From Vandiemenella viatica (Eukaryota > Arthropoda > Insecta > Orthoptera > Morabidae): 64,000 bases of DNA. Under the pieces are notes generated by a model that saw nothing but the letters and a program-made list of their open reading frames with translations, did not search any database and was not told the origin of the DNA. Below, piece after piece: positions 20,851 through 31,558 of this stretch (position 1 is the first letter of the stretch; each line of letters starts with the position of its first letter). Location: positions 39,064,947 to 39,128,946 of the forward strand of contig CM061918.1 in assembly GCA_031002005.1 (NCBI GenBank), given 5' to 3'. The position numbers were made by a program, and so were the translations under genes.

Positions 20851-21239
20851 TTCGGCACCCGCCACCAGAGAGAGAACTTTCCAAAGTAAGCGCCTTAGCC
20901 ATTGAGCTATCAGACCGCCTTGTTTTGAAGTATACGTGTTCTAATTACTATCAAAATCGGTTAAAACTGTGGGTTTGTATGAACAACGGTGACAGAAATT
21001 TAGGTGAAAAGAGGGGGGGGGGGAGAAAGGGAGAATAGGGTATTATAGCTCAAATCAAATGTAAACAGTGTTTTTTATTTGTTTTGAAGTATACGTATGC
21101 AAAGCTCAATCAAAATCGGATAGAAACTGTGTGTAAAAATTTTGCCCATCCGAAAAGCGTCCAACGCGCATATCATACGCGGAATTTCGGTAGCATGACG
21201 CCAATTTGCTGCCATAATATGTAGGCCCTCTAATATGTG
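20851..21239. other. No gene; weak tRNA-like string
   Basis: On the - strand, TAGCTCAATGGCTAAGGCGC near 20.9 kb resembles a tRNA A box, but no B box or acceptor stem follows. A G-run lies at about 21011. Nothing else is supported. Confidence 0.4.
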
Positions 21240-21850
21240 TGGACTGGTAGTGTATGATTATTGACCCGGGTGGGGCAGCGACACCCCTAGGCATTGGCTT
21301 ATGCTGAGGTGTGATGCGCACTACGATGGTGCTCTGCGAAGCTTGGATCAGTATGCGGGAAGCCGTGCCTGTCAGTGGTGCCCACATCGGAGTGCCGGTC
21401 GGGTGCGGGTGGAACGTACACTTGGAGCGTCCCTGAACTGTGTGGAGATCAGAGTCCGTTTGGCGCCCATACTCGGCGTGCCAGTCGGGTTCTGGTGGAT
21501 GCGCAATGTTGGGTGTGCCCGCGCCGTGCTCGGTTCCTGCGGCTACCACCAGTCTCCTGCGGGAGCGGGATGGGGCCGGGCGCGCGGGACTTAAGAACAG
21601 GTTCTAGCTATACGGCCAGGTTTCCCCTTTCGTGGCAGGCGCCGCGTCCCCGTCGCTCCCCGTGGGCACCATCCCCGCTGTATCGGCTGGTAGTTCGGAA
21701 GAGCTTTGTTCCTGCGGTGGTGGCGGATGTTGGGTAGTTGCTAACTGTACTGCGAGGGCAAAATGACTGAGACGTCGGGTGGGCCCGTTCACCGGTCCCA
21801 TCATCCCTGGAACACCGTGACCTTTGAGCATTTTGTGAAGGATCAAGCAA
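21240..21850. other. GC-rich island with an internal duplication
   Basis: Strongly CpG-rich. A roughly 38 bp segment starting GGTGCCCACATCGG (about 21378) recurs about 85 bp later as GGCGCCCATACTCGG, each ending in a GGTGGA. Several overlapping ORFs exist on both strands, but none shows a recognisable domain. They look like by-products of high GC. Could be a promoter region, an LTR or a divergent gag, none of which is proven. Confidence 0.4.
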
Positions 21851-23189
21851 TTGGGTGCCTACAAACTTGTTTAAACACTTATTGTAATATCAGATATTTT
21901 GTTCACTAACATTTCTGTTGGGACTGGGTTCTGTGACCATTGTGAAGCTGCGATGGGTTCGAATTGTAATTTATTGTGAGTTCCTTTTGGAAGAGATCCA
22001 AAACTTTTTGTAAGTTGTACCGTTAGTGTTTCTCAACGTTCAATTCCATTTTCTCTGCTTTTCAGAACTGAGTGTTTTCTTGGCTAATGACAACCAGTTT
22101 GGTACAGTTTGGTACATCACACCATGAGTATGTGGCTCCATGAGGCTGGAGATGCTGCTCTTGGTGTGGTGATTTGTGTGACAAGCAACCACCCTGTTGG
22201 GTAGTCTCTATATCGAATTCCTGTGATATAATTCGCTAAGTTTGCTGTCGTGCTTCGATCAGTCGAAGTTAAACCATCCACCGCTACCGCGAATGTGAGG
22301 AAACTGATTTTGTTTCTAAAGCTTATTATAGCTCATTGACATTTCAGCCATTAATTTTTTGAGTCTCTTGTTTTATTCTCTTCTGTTTGTGGTATTATGG
22401 GCACCGTTTATCATTAGCCGGGTGACTGTTGTTATAGTGAAAATATATTAAATTTTATTGACTCCTACACTCTTTCCAATAATGGAGGTCTGCACAAAAT
22501 GCGCAACGATTTTTCTTTTGCATTAGATACTGGGATGAACGTAGTGAAGACAGAATAAAACATTTTAGTATTGGTTTAATATAAAGATCAACAAAACAGA
22601 AAACAGCGTAAATATATACATAATATTGGTGCCTCTGCGTTATGAAAATGATCAGAGAAACGGCGAGCGGAATTTCAATGAGGAGACTGTTTTCTTCTGA
22701 TTTCTCAAGTATTTTTAGGTTAAACACGTGATATTCACATAGCGCTATTGCCTTGGTTTCGTCTTTTGACTGGCCCCTCAGTATTCTGCTACTAATAATA
22801 CCTTGTTATTTGATGTTTGAGTATGAAATATAAGCTAGTATTGCAGGCTGGACTTCGAATAATTGATTTAGCTGCTACTACAGTTTACAATTCGATTTTT
22901 ACCCTGTTGCGGGCTGCTGAAGTAATGTGTTTAATGTTAGTACTTACTTCATGATGGAGCGAGTTGACGAGACTACTATTACCCATCTGCCGATGTTCTT
23001 ATCCTTACTTTGCATAAACAAATAATATGGACTTATGTCGCAGATTTCGTAAAACGCTGGAATGGCTCATTTTACCTGCTGTTCTTGGTTCTCTGCTGAT
23101 ATTGCACCACGATGTTTCTTGATAGTTTTGGGAGGTAAAATCTCCGTGGATGAAGGTTTCTCCAGTCGTGTTGTCATGGGTATTTTGTT
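21851..23189. other. No gene recognised
   Basis: A minus ORF at 22727-22455 is hydrophobic and matches nothing I know. I do not support it as a gene. Confidence 0.4.
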
Positions 23190-23665
23190 GCTCACCCCGC
23201 TTACAATATCCGTGCCAGATCTTATGTATGTCCTATGTAGATTAAAAACTACGGGACCGATTTGCGGGCGGTTTTTTGCAAACTGGTCTGTGTTGTCAGG
23301 AGTAGGATTAAAGCTATTGAAAGCCTCGATCTGACCAGCAGGAAGAAACCACCACTAGAATAATTGGTTCAATGCGTACGCCAGGTGGCACAGCAAAGAG
23401 TATTTTGTTTCAACGTTACTGTTAATCTATATAAAAGAAAATTATAGAATGTTTGTCCTCTAAGCGTATCTCATTTCAATGCCACGATGTTTGCATGTGT
23501 ATCCGTTATAGACTAAAAATCTACTGGACCGATTTTCGGGTGGTTTCTTGCAAAATTGGCCGCGATGTTATGAGAAGTTATTGAACTCGTCGATTTGCCC
23601 CGAAGAAAGAAACCTTCACTCACTAAGAAGAAGAACTGGTTGTATACGTAGACTTGGTTGCACAG
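23190..23665 (+). repeat. Imperfect direct duplication, about 275 bp apart
   Basis: GGGACCGATTTGCGGGCGG with the following TTTTTTGCAAACTGG (about 23253) recurs as TGGACCGATTTTCGGGTGG with TTTCTTGCAAAATTGG (about 23529). The flanks, including a GAAGAAAC string, are also similar. It precedes the helicase relic and may be part of the same element. Confidence 0.6.
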
Positions 23666-23859
23666 GAATAACTTTTCTTATTTCAGTGCCAATCATATAT
23701 GCACAGTATAATGTCGCATTGGTAATTGAATCATCTGGAATTGAGCCGACTGTATTGAATCGTTGCCGAACTGCAAATTCAGCACTCTGATTGCCATTGA
23801 ATTACAAAACAGTCAAATGCCAACCTGCGACATTTCAAAAACATCGTGAATGAGCGATG

Positions 23860-24060
23860 CAATGTTATAATAGTGGATGAATGCACAATGACGAAAAAAA
23901 AAGTTGGAAGCATTGTATCGAACATTGTAAGATTTACGTGGAAATGAACGGCCATTCAGTGGTGCAGCTGCGACGTTTGACAGACATTACCTGTTATTTC
24001 ACATTGACATGAGCTAATGAACTAAAAGCATCACATTAGCGGAGATATGTCAGTAAATTT
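23860..24060 (+). pseudogene. Helitron-type helicase relic (DEC box)
   Basis: VIIVDECTMTKKK is a Walker B / motif II block, followed by LRGNERPFSGA and a shifted QTLPVI-like segment, then ANELKAS. This order (DECTM, D-LRG-N-RPFGG, DFRQTLPV, ADELNACLK) is characteristic of Helitron/PIF1 helicases. Several stops and frame changes break it. No Rep domain or hairpin end was found. Confidence 0.72.
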
Positions 24061-24832
24061 TCATTGACGGCAAAACGATCTTTCTTCAGAAAAATTTGCA
24101 GTAAAATTATTGGATACGGAAAAATTACCTCATGGCCAATTATTATAGTTGTGCTCTCCCTTGTAGGAAAACAGAGGGATCTTTTTTTGGTTTATATGCC
24201 CGATGGAATCACCAAAAACATTGTATATCCAAGACCATTCCAATGAACTTGAAAGAAACAGTAATTAAAATTTCTGTGTTTCAAAGCATGGATATATAAT
24301 GTATACCCGGTAGCAAAATATTTAGGCGGTTTTCTTTTTGGGAGCCAACAACAGGAATTGATGTTCATTCTGACCGACACTTCCATAGTACCAAACCATG
24401 AGCATCTCCTTTGAATTTGCCTGGAATTCTGGTACTAATGTTAATGCTAGCGGGATATAATCAGTCAATCATGTTATTAACATCCGGTAAGATGAATTAT
24501 AGGAAAAGGGTTTCAGGATCTTAGGAATGGAACGCTCTTCGGAGTAACCTTTACATTTTACGTATTGTAATAGTCGATTAAGTGCACCTTTGAGTATTTG
24601 CGAAAGAATTCAAACCAAAATCTCGATAATTTTTGCTCATTATAGCTCTACAGTCCAACGTTTCCTACGTGGATGGCGAGGATGCTTCGCCACAGTTAGG
24701 TATGAGACAGGGTCCGAAACATTTCCTAACTTCGTCTTGACTCTCAGAAAGGACGAGAAAAGTGAATTCTAGAATAGCATTGCAGAACTTTCTTCCGTAT
24801 CGAGAGGCGAGTTGCCAAATCACTGAACCCTT
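24061..24832. other. No gene recognised
   Basis: Probably more decayed helicase-element sequence. No domain could be read with confidence. Confidence 0.4.
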
Positions 24833-25231
24833 GGGGGGCATCCATAAATTACGTGAGGTGTTTTTCTGGATTTCCGCCCCCCCCCCCTCTCTGGTGGGGT
24901 TTCGTGAGATCTGGTCCGAACCTCCCCCCCCCCTCTGGTAAGATTTGGTCCGTGAGACCCCTCCCCCCCTTGAAATCGCCTTCGCAACTTTTTGAGACCT
25001 TTTTGTTTTAGGTCTTACCTTTCCAAAGCCGGTTACATCCCCACTTTTCGACGAAATACCCCCTTAAAACAGGCCAACGCGTCATTTGTAGACTTTTTGT
25101 TTTAGCTCTACAGTCCAACAAAAATTTTCAAAACTTCACGTGAGATTTCCATTGACCCCCCCTCCCCCTTGGTGAGATTTCTCCTGACACCCCCCCCCCT
25201 ATTTCACCTCACGTAATTTATGGACGCTCCC
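24833..25231. mobile_element. C-rich MITE, copy 1
   Basis: The TIRs are GGGGGCATCCATAAATTACG on the left and the inverse of CGTAATTTATGGACGCTCCC on the right. Internal repeats of 'TGGTGAGATTT' and long C-runs occur. Related copies are at 48933, 54361 and 60549. Non-coding. Superfamily not assigned. Confidence 0.82.
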
Positions 25232-25920
25232 TTGAGAAGAAAACTACCGCTTGAAATCTATTAGCCTCAGAGACGCGAAGACGCTTGTTTAGCTATCTTC
25301 TTCTTTTTTTTATGGAGACCACTAGCTGTTACCCGCGACTTCGTACGCGTGGACTTGAAATTTCATTGCTAGAAGCTGTAAGTTACGTAAAATTTGTCCC
25401 AAACGACATCGTGTGGGCATAATATTACGGGAAAGTCATCACTATAACATTCTACCGTCGAAACTATCTCATGAAGAGAATTAATCTTCAACATGTTTGA
25501 TAACAGAAAAAAAACCGAAGGTGCGGGGAGTTGGGGGGAGGGGGGAGGGGGTTAACTGAGGGCAGCTTCAATTTCAGCTTTGTATTCTCTTCTTTCTTCA
25601 GCATAAGCATCAGATTCTTGGGTTCTAATAACTTCAGCTGTTCGTGTTCTGCTCGAGCTACACCTTAGATCCGGCTTACGCCTGCAAGACATTTCAAAAA
25701 AAGAATACAAAATAAACTGGTGCCAGAAACATTTAGGCAGACAGAAAGTAATAGTACAGTGCAGCGCAAATCGACATCCAGAGGCAATTCGACATCTATA
25801 TTAAATAATAAGTCTTGTCTGTAAATGAAATGTATCAACAAATCATACACTAACTGATTGCGAAAGAAGCACAGCCAGGGTGAACGATTAAAAATTACAC
25901 AGTTAAACACGCATCCGTAT

Positions 25921-26695
25921 TAGGGATGACGATCTGAGATCAATTAATCGAAGAATCGATCTTTTGGACCCAAAAAATCGATTTTTTAAATCGATTTATA
26001 GTACTGAATCGATCCAGTGAATCGATATTTCACCCGTGAAAATCGAATGTGAAAAAACCACTTTGTACTTGTAATGCACTTGCACATGAAAGTCAGCGTT
26101 TAAACAAACAATTTAAACACTATTTATTGCAAGCAGTTGTGTACCTGAAGTATGATCATATGCTTTACTGGCAAGAACAAAAAAAAAGAAAAAAAATTAT
26201 CTTCACTTTTACTCAACAGCCAAGACGTATATCTGTACAGTGGGATCATCAGCTCCTTGCGAGCACCTTTTTTTTCCCGGCAGCATCGCAAGTGATGAGC
26301 GGAACTGCATTGATCCTATTAGACTGGACAGACTGTTGTTCCTGAAAAGCTAGGACATTAAGCACTGGGAACTGTAAACTATATCATTTCAAAACTGTTT
26401 TATGTAACCAACAAATTTGTGACAAAAATGTCTCTTTGTATACCTGATACTTTCATTTAGTTGCAAAACAAATTTTTAATTAGTTTAAAAATGATAAAAG
26501 ATCGATTATTATAGTGTCCTTTTTGTTTTCCATGATTGGAATTGTATTAAAAGTATGAACACGGAAAAAAATCGAAAAGATCGATTTTTAGTAAATCGAT
26601 CTTTTAGAACTCGATTATTTTGTGAATCGATTTATCTAACTTCGATTCGGATCGATTCAAGAATCGATCTTTTTCGGAGAGAATCGCCATCCCTA
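25921..26695. mobile_element. Non-autonomous hAT element, 775 bp
   Basis: The ends are TAGGGATGACGATCTGAG and the inverse of GAATCGCCATCCCTA. It is flanked by perfect 8 bp duplications ATCCGTAT (25913-25920 and 26696-26703). Both subterminal regions are packed with ATCGATTT/AAATCGAT strings, likely transposase-binding repeats. No transposase ORF remains. Confidence 0.92.
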
Positions 26696-27104
26696 ATCCG
26701 TATGCCTTTCACCATCCATAAGTGATCAAAACCTCATGACTAAAACTGTTATTCATACCGGAAAAATGTGTCCTGTGTCCTTCCTAAAGATACAAAGTAT
26801 TTCCTTGTGAAATTTCATCAATATCGGTATAACCATTTAGTCGTCAAAACGTAACAAAAAGACAGATACTTACTTTCGCATTTAGAACATTATTAGTGTA
26901 GATCACACACAAACTGACTGCGAGAGAAGCAAAGCCTGAGGGACCAGTATAGCGTAAATAAAGGAAACGCTTAAGGCACTGTTCGGCGGCCAACCATTTG
27001 CCACGCATTCCACCCCAGAAATTATGGGACATACATTTTAACATGGAATCCTTACGACGGAACTTCCAGGCTTGGCTTATACAATAAAAAAAAAAAATCG
27101 CTCC

Positions 27105-27180
27105 TGGCGGAATTCGAACCAGAGATCACAACAGAAGCTTTAGAAAGCACGCACCTTACCCACTACGCGCCCACTCTCCT
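27105..27180 (-). repeat. tRNA-like SINE head
   Basis: On the - strand, GGGCGCGTAGTGGGTAAGG (A-box-like), a TTTCTAAAG loop and CTGGTTCGAATTCCGCC (B box) have tRNA spacing, and an oligo-T stretch follows on the same strand. The acceptor stem does not pair, so this is a tRNA-derived SINE or pseudo-tRNA rather than a working tRNA. Confidence 0.6.
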
Positions 27181-27901
27181 GGTTAGCATTACAGAGACTT
27201 ATACATGCTGTGCGTTTGTCTTTCGCAGTTCATTTAGTTTTTCATAATTCCATGACAATATGTATTATCTATACAGAAAATAGTATCCTACGTCCTTCCT
27301 AAAGGCAAACAGCATCTACTTATCAAATTTCATCATGATCGGATTAGCCATTTAGCCCTGAAAACGTAACAAACAGAGAGACAGATAGACAAACAAAGTT
27401 ACTTTCGCATTTATAATATTAGTATAGATTTTTCTATGAGGCTTACCTTTTGACTGTAGTGCTGAGAATTTGCTGTTGTTACCCTGTACAATATTGCAAT
27501 CCTCCAGCCGTTTACGCTCATAATGAAACACCTCTGACATTATTAATAAGTAAATAAATAAGCAAAGGAAACAACAACACATAATAACAAACTATACCAC
27601 AAAAACAAGATTTATTTATTAATATTGACAGCAATTGAGGAAAATTATCCACAACGTCTAGATATTATACCTCTGACATTATTCAACTGTATCATTCCAC
27701 CGGTAGGCAGATACGGATGCAAGTCTGTATTAACAATATCTAAAAACACAAGTTTGTATTCTTCCATCATTCACAAAGCTGATATTGCCAGTCTTATAGA
27801 CGAGTCTGACTGTATTAATTTCAATAACACGTAATGAAACGACAAACAGAAGTCACAGTGACAATTACATACATTTATGTTTGCTATTTCCAATAATAAT
27901 T

Positions 27902-28044
27902 AAGCTTTATAAGAACTTCTCGGGTTTCAAGCCGCGTCAGAATTGAGCCATCTGGCGACGTTTCGGAAGCTTGCACTGCTTCCATTGTCAAGCCCCCGTT
28001 TAATTCTGACGCGGCTTGAAACCCCTAGAAGTTTTTATAAAGCA
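27902..28044. repeat. Small palindromic element with hammerhead-like core
   Basis: Left arm AGCTTTATAAGAACTTCTCG and then GGTTTCAAGCCGCGTCAGAATT. Right arm AATTCTGACGCGGCTTGAAACC and then CTAGAAGTTTTTATAAAGC. The spacer carries the minus-strand core described separately. It resembles the 3070 unit in layout. Confidence 0.7.
27961..27991 (-). ncRNA. Degenerate hammerhead-like core
   Basis: Read on the - strand: TTGACAA, T, GGAAGC (stem II), seven-base loop, GCTTCC (stem II), GAAA, then CGTC. Relative to CTGANGA the first base is T and the sixth is A, so the core is degenerate and probably inactive. Confidence 0.4.
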
Positions 28045-28469
28045 TTGCCGCCGCGAAAACGTACATAGTTATCTAATAATTTAGCTGCCTGTGCCCAAAA
28101 TTTGACAATGTTGATGATGCGGATATTGTCTACTTATACAGAAACTAACAGATAAACACTCGGCCAATATCAAAATGTATGGTAGCCAACAAATCAGCTG
28201 TCCCATAAAGTGACCGTGTTCACTGCCTGTATTCAATGAAACATTCTTCAAAATTGCCAATACTTCGAACACGGTGGGTGCTATACAAGAGTATTTTTTT
28301 CCTTCGTCAGAGCCATTAAAAACCAGGCGAGCACCAGCTGCTTGATTACTCAGACAGTTTAGTGTGAATTATGAGAACGGGAAGACTGCAAGCCAAAATC
28401 ATGGCTAAAACCAGACTTGTTAGGTTGGGGGTATTTAAATCTTTCTTTCACTTCCTTTATTGCTTCTTT

Positions 28470-28700
28470 TTTTTTAATTTATTTAATTGCAATGGAGCAC
28501 GGCTCCGGTGGCAATTTCCCTACACACCCGGCTTCCCCCTATCCTGCACCCACCTACACTTGCCCTCTACAAATTTTAACTTTAAATTCTTGTAAACGTT
28601 TTCGGTAAGTTATTCATCATTCCCCTTGGTAACTCATTCCAATCCCCTAAGAAAGGAAAGTTTGTAATGCCATCTGTCTGCGAAACGTGTAACTTGGGGT
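28470..28700 (-). repeat. CR1-like LINE, 3' end
   Basis: The minus strand contains the LINE tail ACCGGAGCCGTGCTCCATTG followed by AATTAAATAAATT. Before it is the end of the coding region, which matches 55.72-55.95 kb. 5'-truncated. Confidence 0.75.
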
Positions 28701-29088
28701 TCTGTGTGATAGGTGTAATTTTGTTGGTGAAATGTGATGTTTCTGAGGCGGAAATTTAGGACCGCCAACCATTCGCCTAAATGAGTGCGGAAAACAGACT
28801 AAAAACCGTAGTCATGACGGTCGGTATGGGGGGAGCAGGACTCTTAAACTCGCCCCGTTGTTGTTCCCCTTTCTAATATGACAGCGTCGTAATGCGCGCA
28901 GCGACAAATGGAGGAAAGAAATATATGGAGACGCAAGAGACCTTCACCACGCATTGAAGTGATGCCGGGCGGAGGAGGAGTGGGGGGCTAGGCCGTACCC
29001 ATATAGACAAGGGGTATATGTACAAAAACCTCAAGGGGACTCTAGTATAAACGTAACGCCGCAATCTGGTGATTGATTTATGTAACTC
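28701..29088. other. No gene seen
   Basis: Unassigned sequence before the tandem repeat. Nothing coding is supported. Confidence 0.5.
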
Positions 29089-29458
29089 GATGAGACAAAT
29101 AAAAAATGAAGAATAAATTTTTTTATATCCTGCTTAGTTTTCGAGATATTCTGTCTCAAATGTGAAATGTTTTTGGTTGAAATTCAGAAGAAAAAAATTG
29201 GTAAAAGTCAAATTTGATGATGGATTCTTATTTAAAAAGATGAGAAAAATAAAAAATAAAGAATGAAAATTTTCGATATCTCGCTTAGTTCTCAAGATAT
29301 ACTGTATCAAAAGTGAGGTGTCTTTGGGTTGAAATGCAGAAGGAAAATTTCGCAAAAGTCAAATTTAATGATCGATTCTTATATAATACGACGAGACAAA
29401 TCGAAAATAAAGAATACAATTTTTCGATATCTTTCTTAGTTTTCGGGATATACTGGGA
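29089..29458. repeat. Tandem repeat, unit about 150 bp, 2.5 copies
   Basis: Units begin GATGAGACAAAT (29089), GATGAGAAAAAT (29239) and GACGAGACAAAT (29390), and each includes TTTTCGAGATAT-like and AAAAGTCAAATTT strings. Units differ by several substitutions. It looks like a short satellite-like array or an internal repeat of a transposon. Confidence 0.85.
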
Positions 29459-30224
29459 TTGTGTTGATATGAGGCACGGACCAAAAATTAATTCTGCCAA
29501 AGCCACAATGAATTACATGGTGGACATGCAGAATGGATATTTCAGTTTTTGTACCACCACTTGTGGTTAGGTTGAAATGCGGCCTAGACCAGAATAAAAA
29601 TAGTTATCTTGTTACCGTACATCGTAAGCTTAATTGGGAATAGCTGGAAGTAGTTTCTATCGCGATACACGTTTTGTTACTAACATGGTTCTCATGAAAT
29701 TACTAACAATAATATATAAATTCATTGCCCCTTCTGAAACAACAAAACCATTCTGGTACAGATTGCATTTAAACCTAACCACAATCTCCATTAAATTGCC
29801 GCTACAGAATCAAACTGTATAGACACACCCACACACGCATATTTGAATCGCAAACTGCATTTGGGGTAACAACACAGTTTGCTTCATCAAGATTCCTAGA
29901 TTCCATAGCATAATTTAACACATTTAATTTCATCATACACTGTCAGTATAAACTGCAACGTGGCGAAAGAAATGGTAATACTAAATTCACTGAATCGCGA
30001 TGTAAAAATCACCCCTTTAAATCTCATTTTCAACACTCGTTAAAAAGTAATGCTAGTCTATAATGTGCAAAATAGCAAGGTATGCTGATTTTCTACACTT
30101 CACCAACAAAAATTTGAGAACAAAGTCATCCCATTGAGAGCTATGACTAAATATTTATAGACAGGCACCGAAGTTTGCAATTCCTACTGCCCACTTCAAC
30201 AGCAATAATTAGAATTCAACTTAC
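29459..30224. other. No gene recognised
   Basis: Downstream (on the - strand) of the THAP exon. If that exon is part of a gene, this would be intron. No further exon was identified. Confidence 0.45.
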
Positions 30225-30295
30225 TTATGAAATGATATTCCATGTTCTTTCCTCTCTTGCCTATTTGTGCAATCGTATGCAACACAAGATGGCAT
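30225..30295 (-). CDS. First coding exon of a THAP-domain protein (partial)
   Basis: From ATG at 30295 the - strand reads MPSCVAYDCTNRQERKEHG and then ISFHK/N at a GTAAGT donor (30224-30219, exon end in phase 2). MPxCxAxxCxN...FHxFP is the start of the THAP C2CH zinc finger. The two Cys and the His-containing FH are present, while the rest of the finger would be in the next exon, which I could not find. THAP proteins bind DNA. The domain occurs in host regulators and in P-element-type transposases, so either origin is possible. The surrounding sequence belongs partly to a dispersed repeat, which favours a transposon or gene fragment. Confidence 0.6.
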
Positions 30296-30559
30296 TATAA
30301 AACACTTATACACATTACAAAATGAAATAATCACAGCATCAAACACAATGTGAACTTGGCATTTGTTTGGGTTCGTAATATCACCGCTGCCGCCACCGCG
30401 CATACGCGAGAGTTTAAAGCCGGCGTCACAGATTTAATGTCACTTCTCCTCCATATATTTCCTTCCTCCATGCAGCGACACTACTTATTGTTAAAGCTTC
30501 AGCAGGCAAAGAACTTCAAAGGAAGATGGTCCACCGTTGATGTGTCTCACTAACACAAA

Positions 30560-30665
30560 GACCATGAAAGTAGAGGTTACTCTACACGAATCAGCTACAC
30601 TCGTGTAGTCCATAAGGTCGTAGTTTGTAGATCAGGTAGTACAATGCCCTCATTTCGGCTGGTTG
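30560..30665. repeat. Dispersed repeat copy C (part 2)
   Basis: ATCAGCTACACTCGTGTAGTCC and GTCGTAGTTTGTAGATCAG match 20.77-20.84 kb. In both places they follow a similar AC-rich string. The position is upstream of the THAP exon on its strand. Confidence 0.6.
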
Positions 30666-30889
30666 AACGTAGTGAAAAGAAATAGCTTCCGAAGAGCAGC
30701 AACGGGATGCCTGGAAAGTAAAAATGCCCAGCTATTAAAATAAGGAAATAATTTTTAATAAAATAGACAAATAATGTTTAAATTATTTTTTGGTAAAGAT
30801 AATATAAACACCAATAAATCACAATTTAACATCGCTGATTAAAATAACATTCGTTCCATGTAATTTTTTGTTTAGGGCTTTATGTCTCG

Positions 30890-31558
30890 TCGATATCGAA
30901 CAGGATTGGGGGCAAGAAATAGGGAAAAATCAGAAACTGATATCAGAGACCCTTATTGGTAATTGGAATGATAAATGAGCTGGAGGACAGGAAGATGGTG
31001 ATCAGAATCCTGGGAATGAGCAAGGCATATAATGGCGACGAGGACTGGGTGGATATTGGCAAAAGAATTAGGAGTGGTACCTGGAAGGGAAGATATGAAC
31101 GGAAACTAGCACTTGGTATCAGCAGCAGTGGCGTAGCTATCGGAGGGCTAAGCGGTGCCATGCACCGGGGCCCCCCAAGCTAAAGGGACCCCCAAAGTCC
31201 AGCACAGGGGGCCCAAAGCTGCCAGCAAACCTCATGACACTTGGTAGAGCTAAAAAAAAAAGGTCTCCCATCTGGCCTGAGGGCTCAATTAATTTCTTTT
31301 GCACCGGGGACCTCGTTAACCTATCTACGCCACTGATTAGCAGCAATGTAGTGGGAAAAATTTTCTTTTGTATGTAAGGCAGTCAGGAATTGAAATAAAC
31401 TAATGAGAGAATTGCTTAATAATGTGGCTTTAACAGTAAAAAGCTTAGGTAATTTTTTTTTGAAATACGAAAGATGAGTAAGGAAAATTCGACTGGGGCT
31501 TGTGCTCCATCGCACTTAAATGTAAAAAATAAATAAATAAAATAATAAATAAATAAAT
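30890..31558 (+). pseudogene. CR1-like LINE 3' fragment, interrupted by hAT MITE
   Basis: MINELEDRKMVIRILGMSKAYN and GTWKGRYERKLAL match the C-terminus of the CR1-like ORF2 at 55.8-56.2 kb (MELEWDSLQDRRRMRRVMGVYS). Coding resumes at about 31344 with VVGKIFFCM and GSQELK, then the 3' tail GGCTTGTGCTCCATCG and (AAAT)n. 5'-truncated with several stops. The hAT MITE at 31126-31335 splits it. Confidence 0.75.
31126..31335. mobile_element. hAT-type MITE, 210 bp
   Basis: The TIRs are CAGTGGCGTAGCTA and the inverse of TATCTACGCCACTG. The target duplication is ATCAGCAG (31118-31125) and ATTAGCAG (31336-31343), with one mismatch. Non-coding interior with GGGGCCCCCC strings. Confidence 0.88.

Larger units (their letters stand above)
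25321..27425. repeat. Composite of a dispersed element with conserved tails
   Basis: Starts ACTAGCTGTTACCCGCGACTT (inverse of about 667-690). Two tails read AACGTAACAAA...ACTTTCGCATTTA, at about 26845-26892 and 27362-27425. They are preceded by an AAATTTCATCA block and, for the first, GCGAGAGAAGCAAAGCC. Such tails are common in dispersed insect elements. A hAT element interrupts the region at 25921-26695. No intact ORF. Confidence 0.5.
27640..28300. repeat. Dispersed repeat copy C (part 1)
   Basis: The 27733-27795 segment matches 14985-15045. GTGCCCAAAATTTGACA and ATTCTTCAAAATTGCCAA match 20.45-20.65 kb. A palindromic unit is embedded at 27902-28044. No intact ORF. Confidence 0.55.

Noticed and set aside
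27105..27180. Candidate tRNA gene on the - strand
   Set aside because: A and B boxes are present, but the acceptor stem does not pair and the context is intronic repeat, so it is called a SINE-like fragment.
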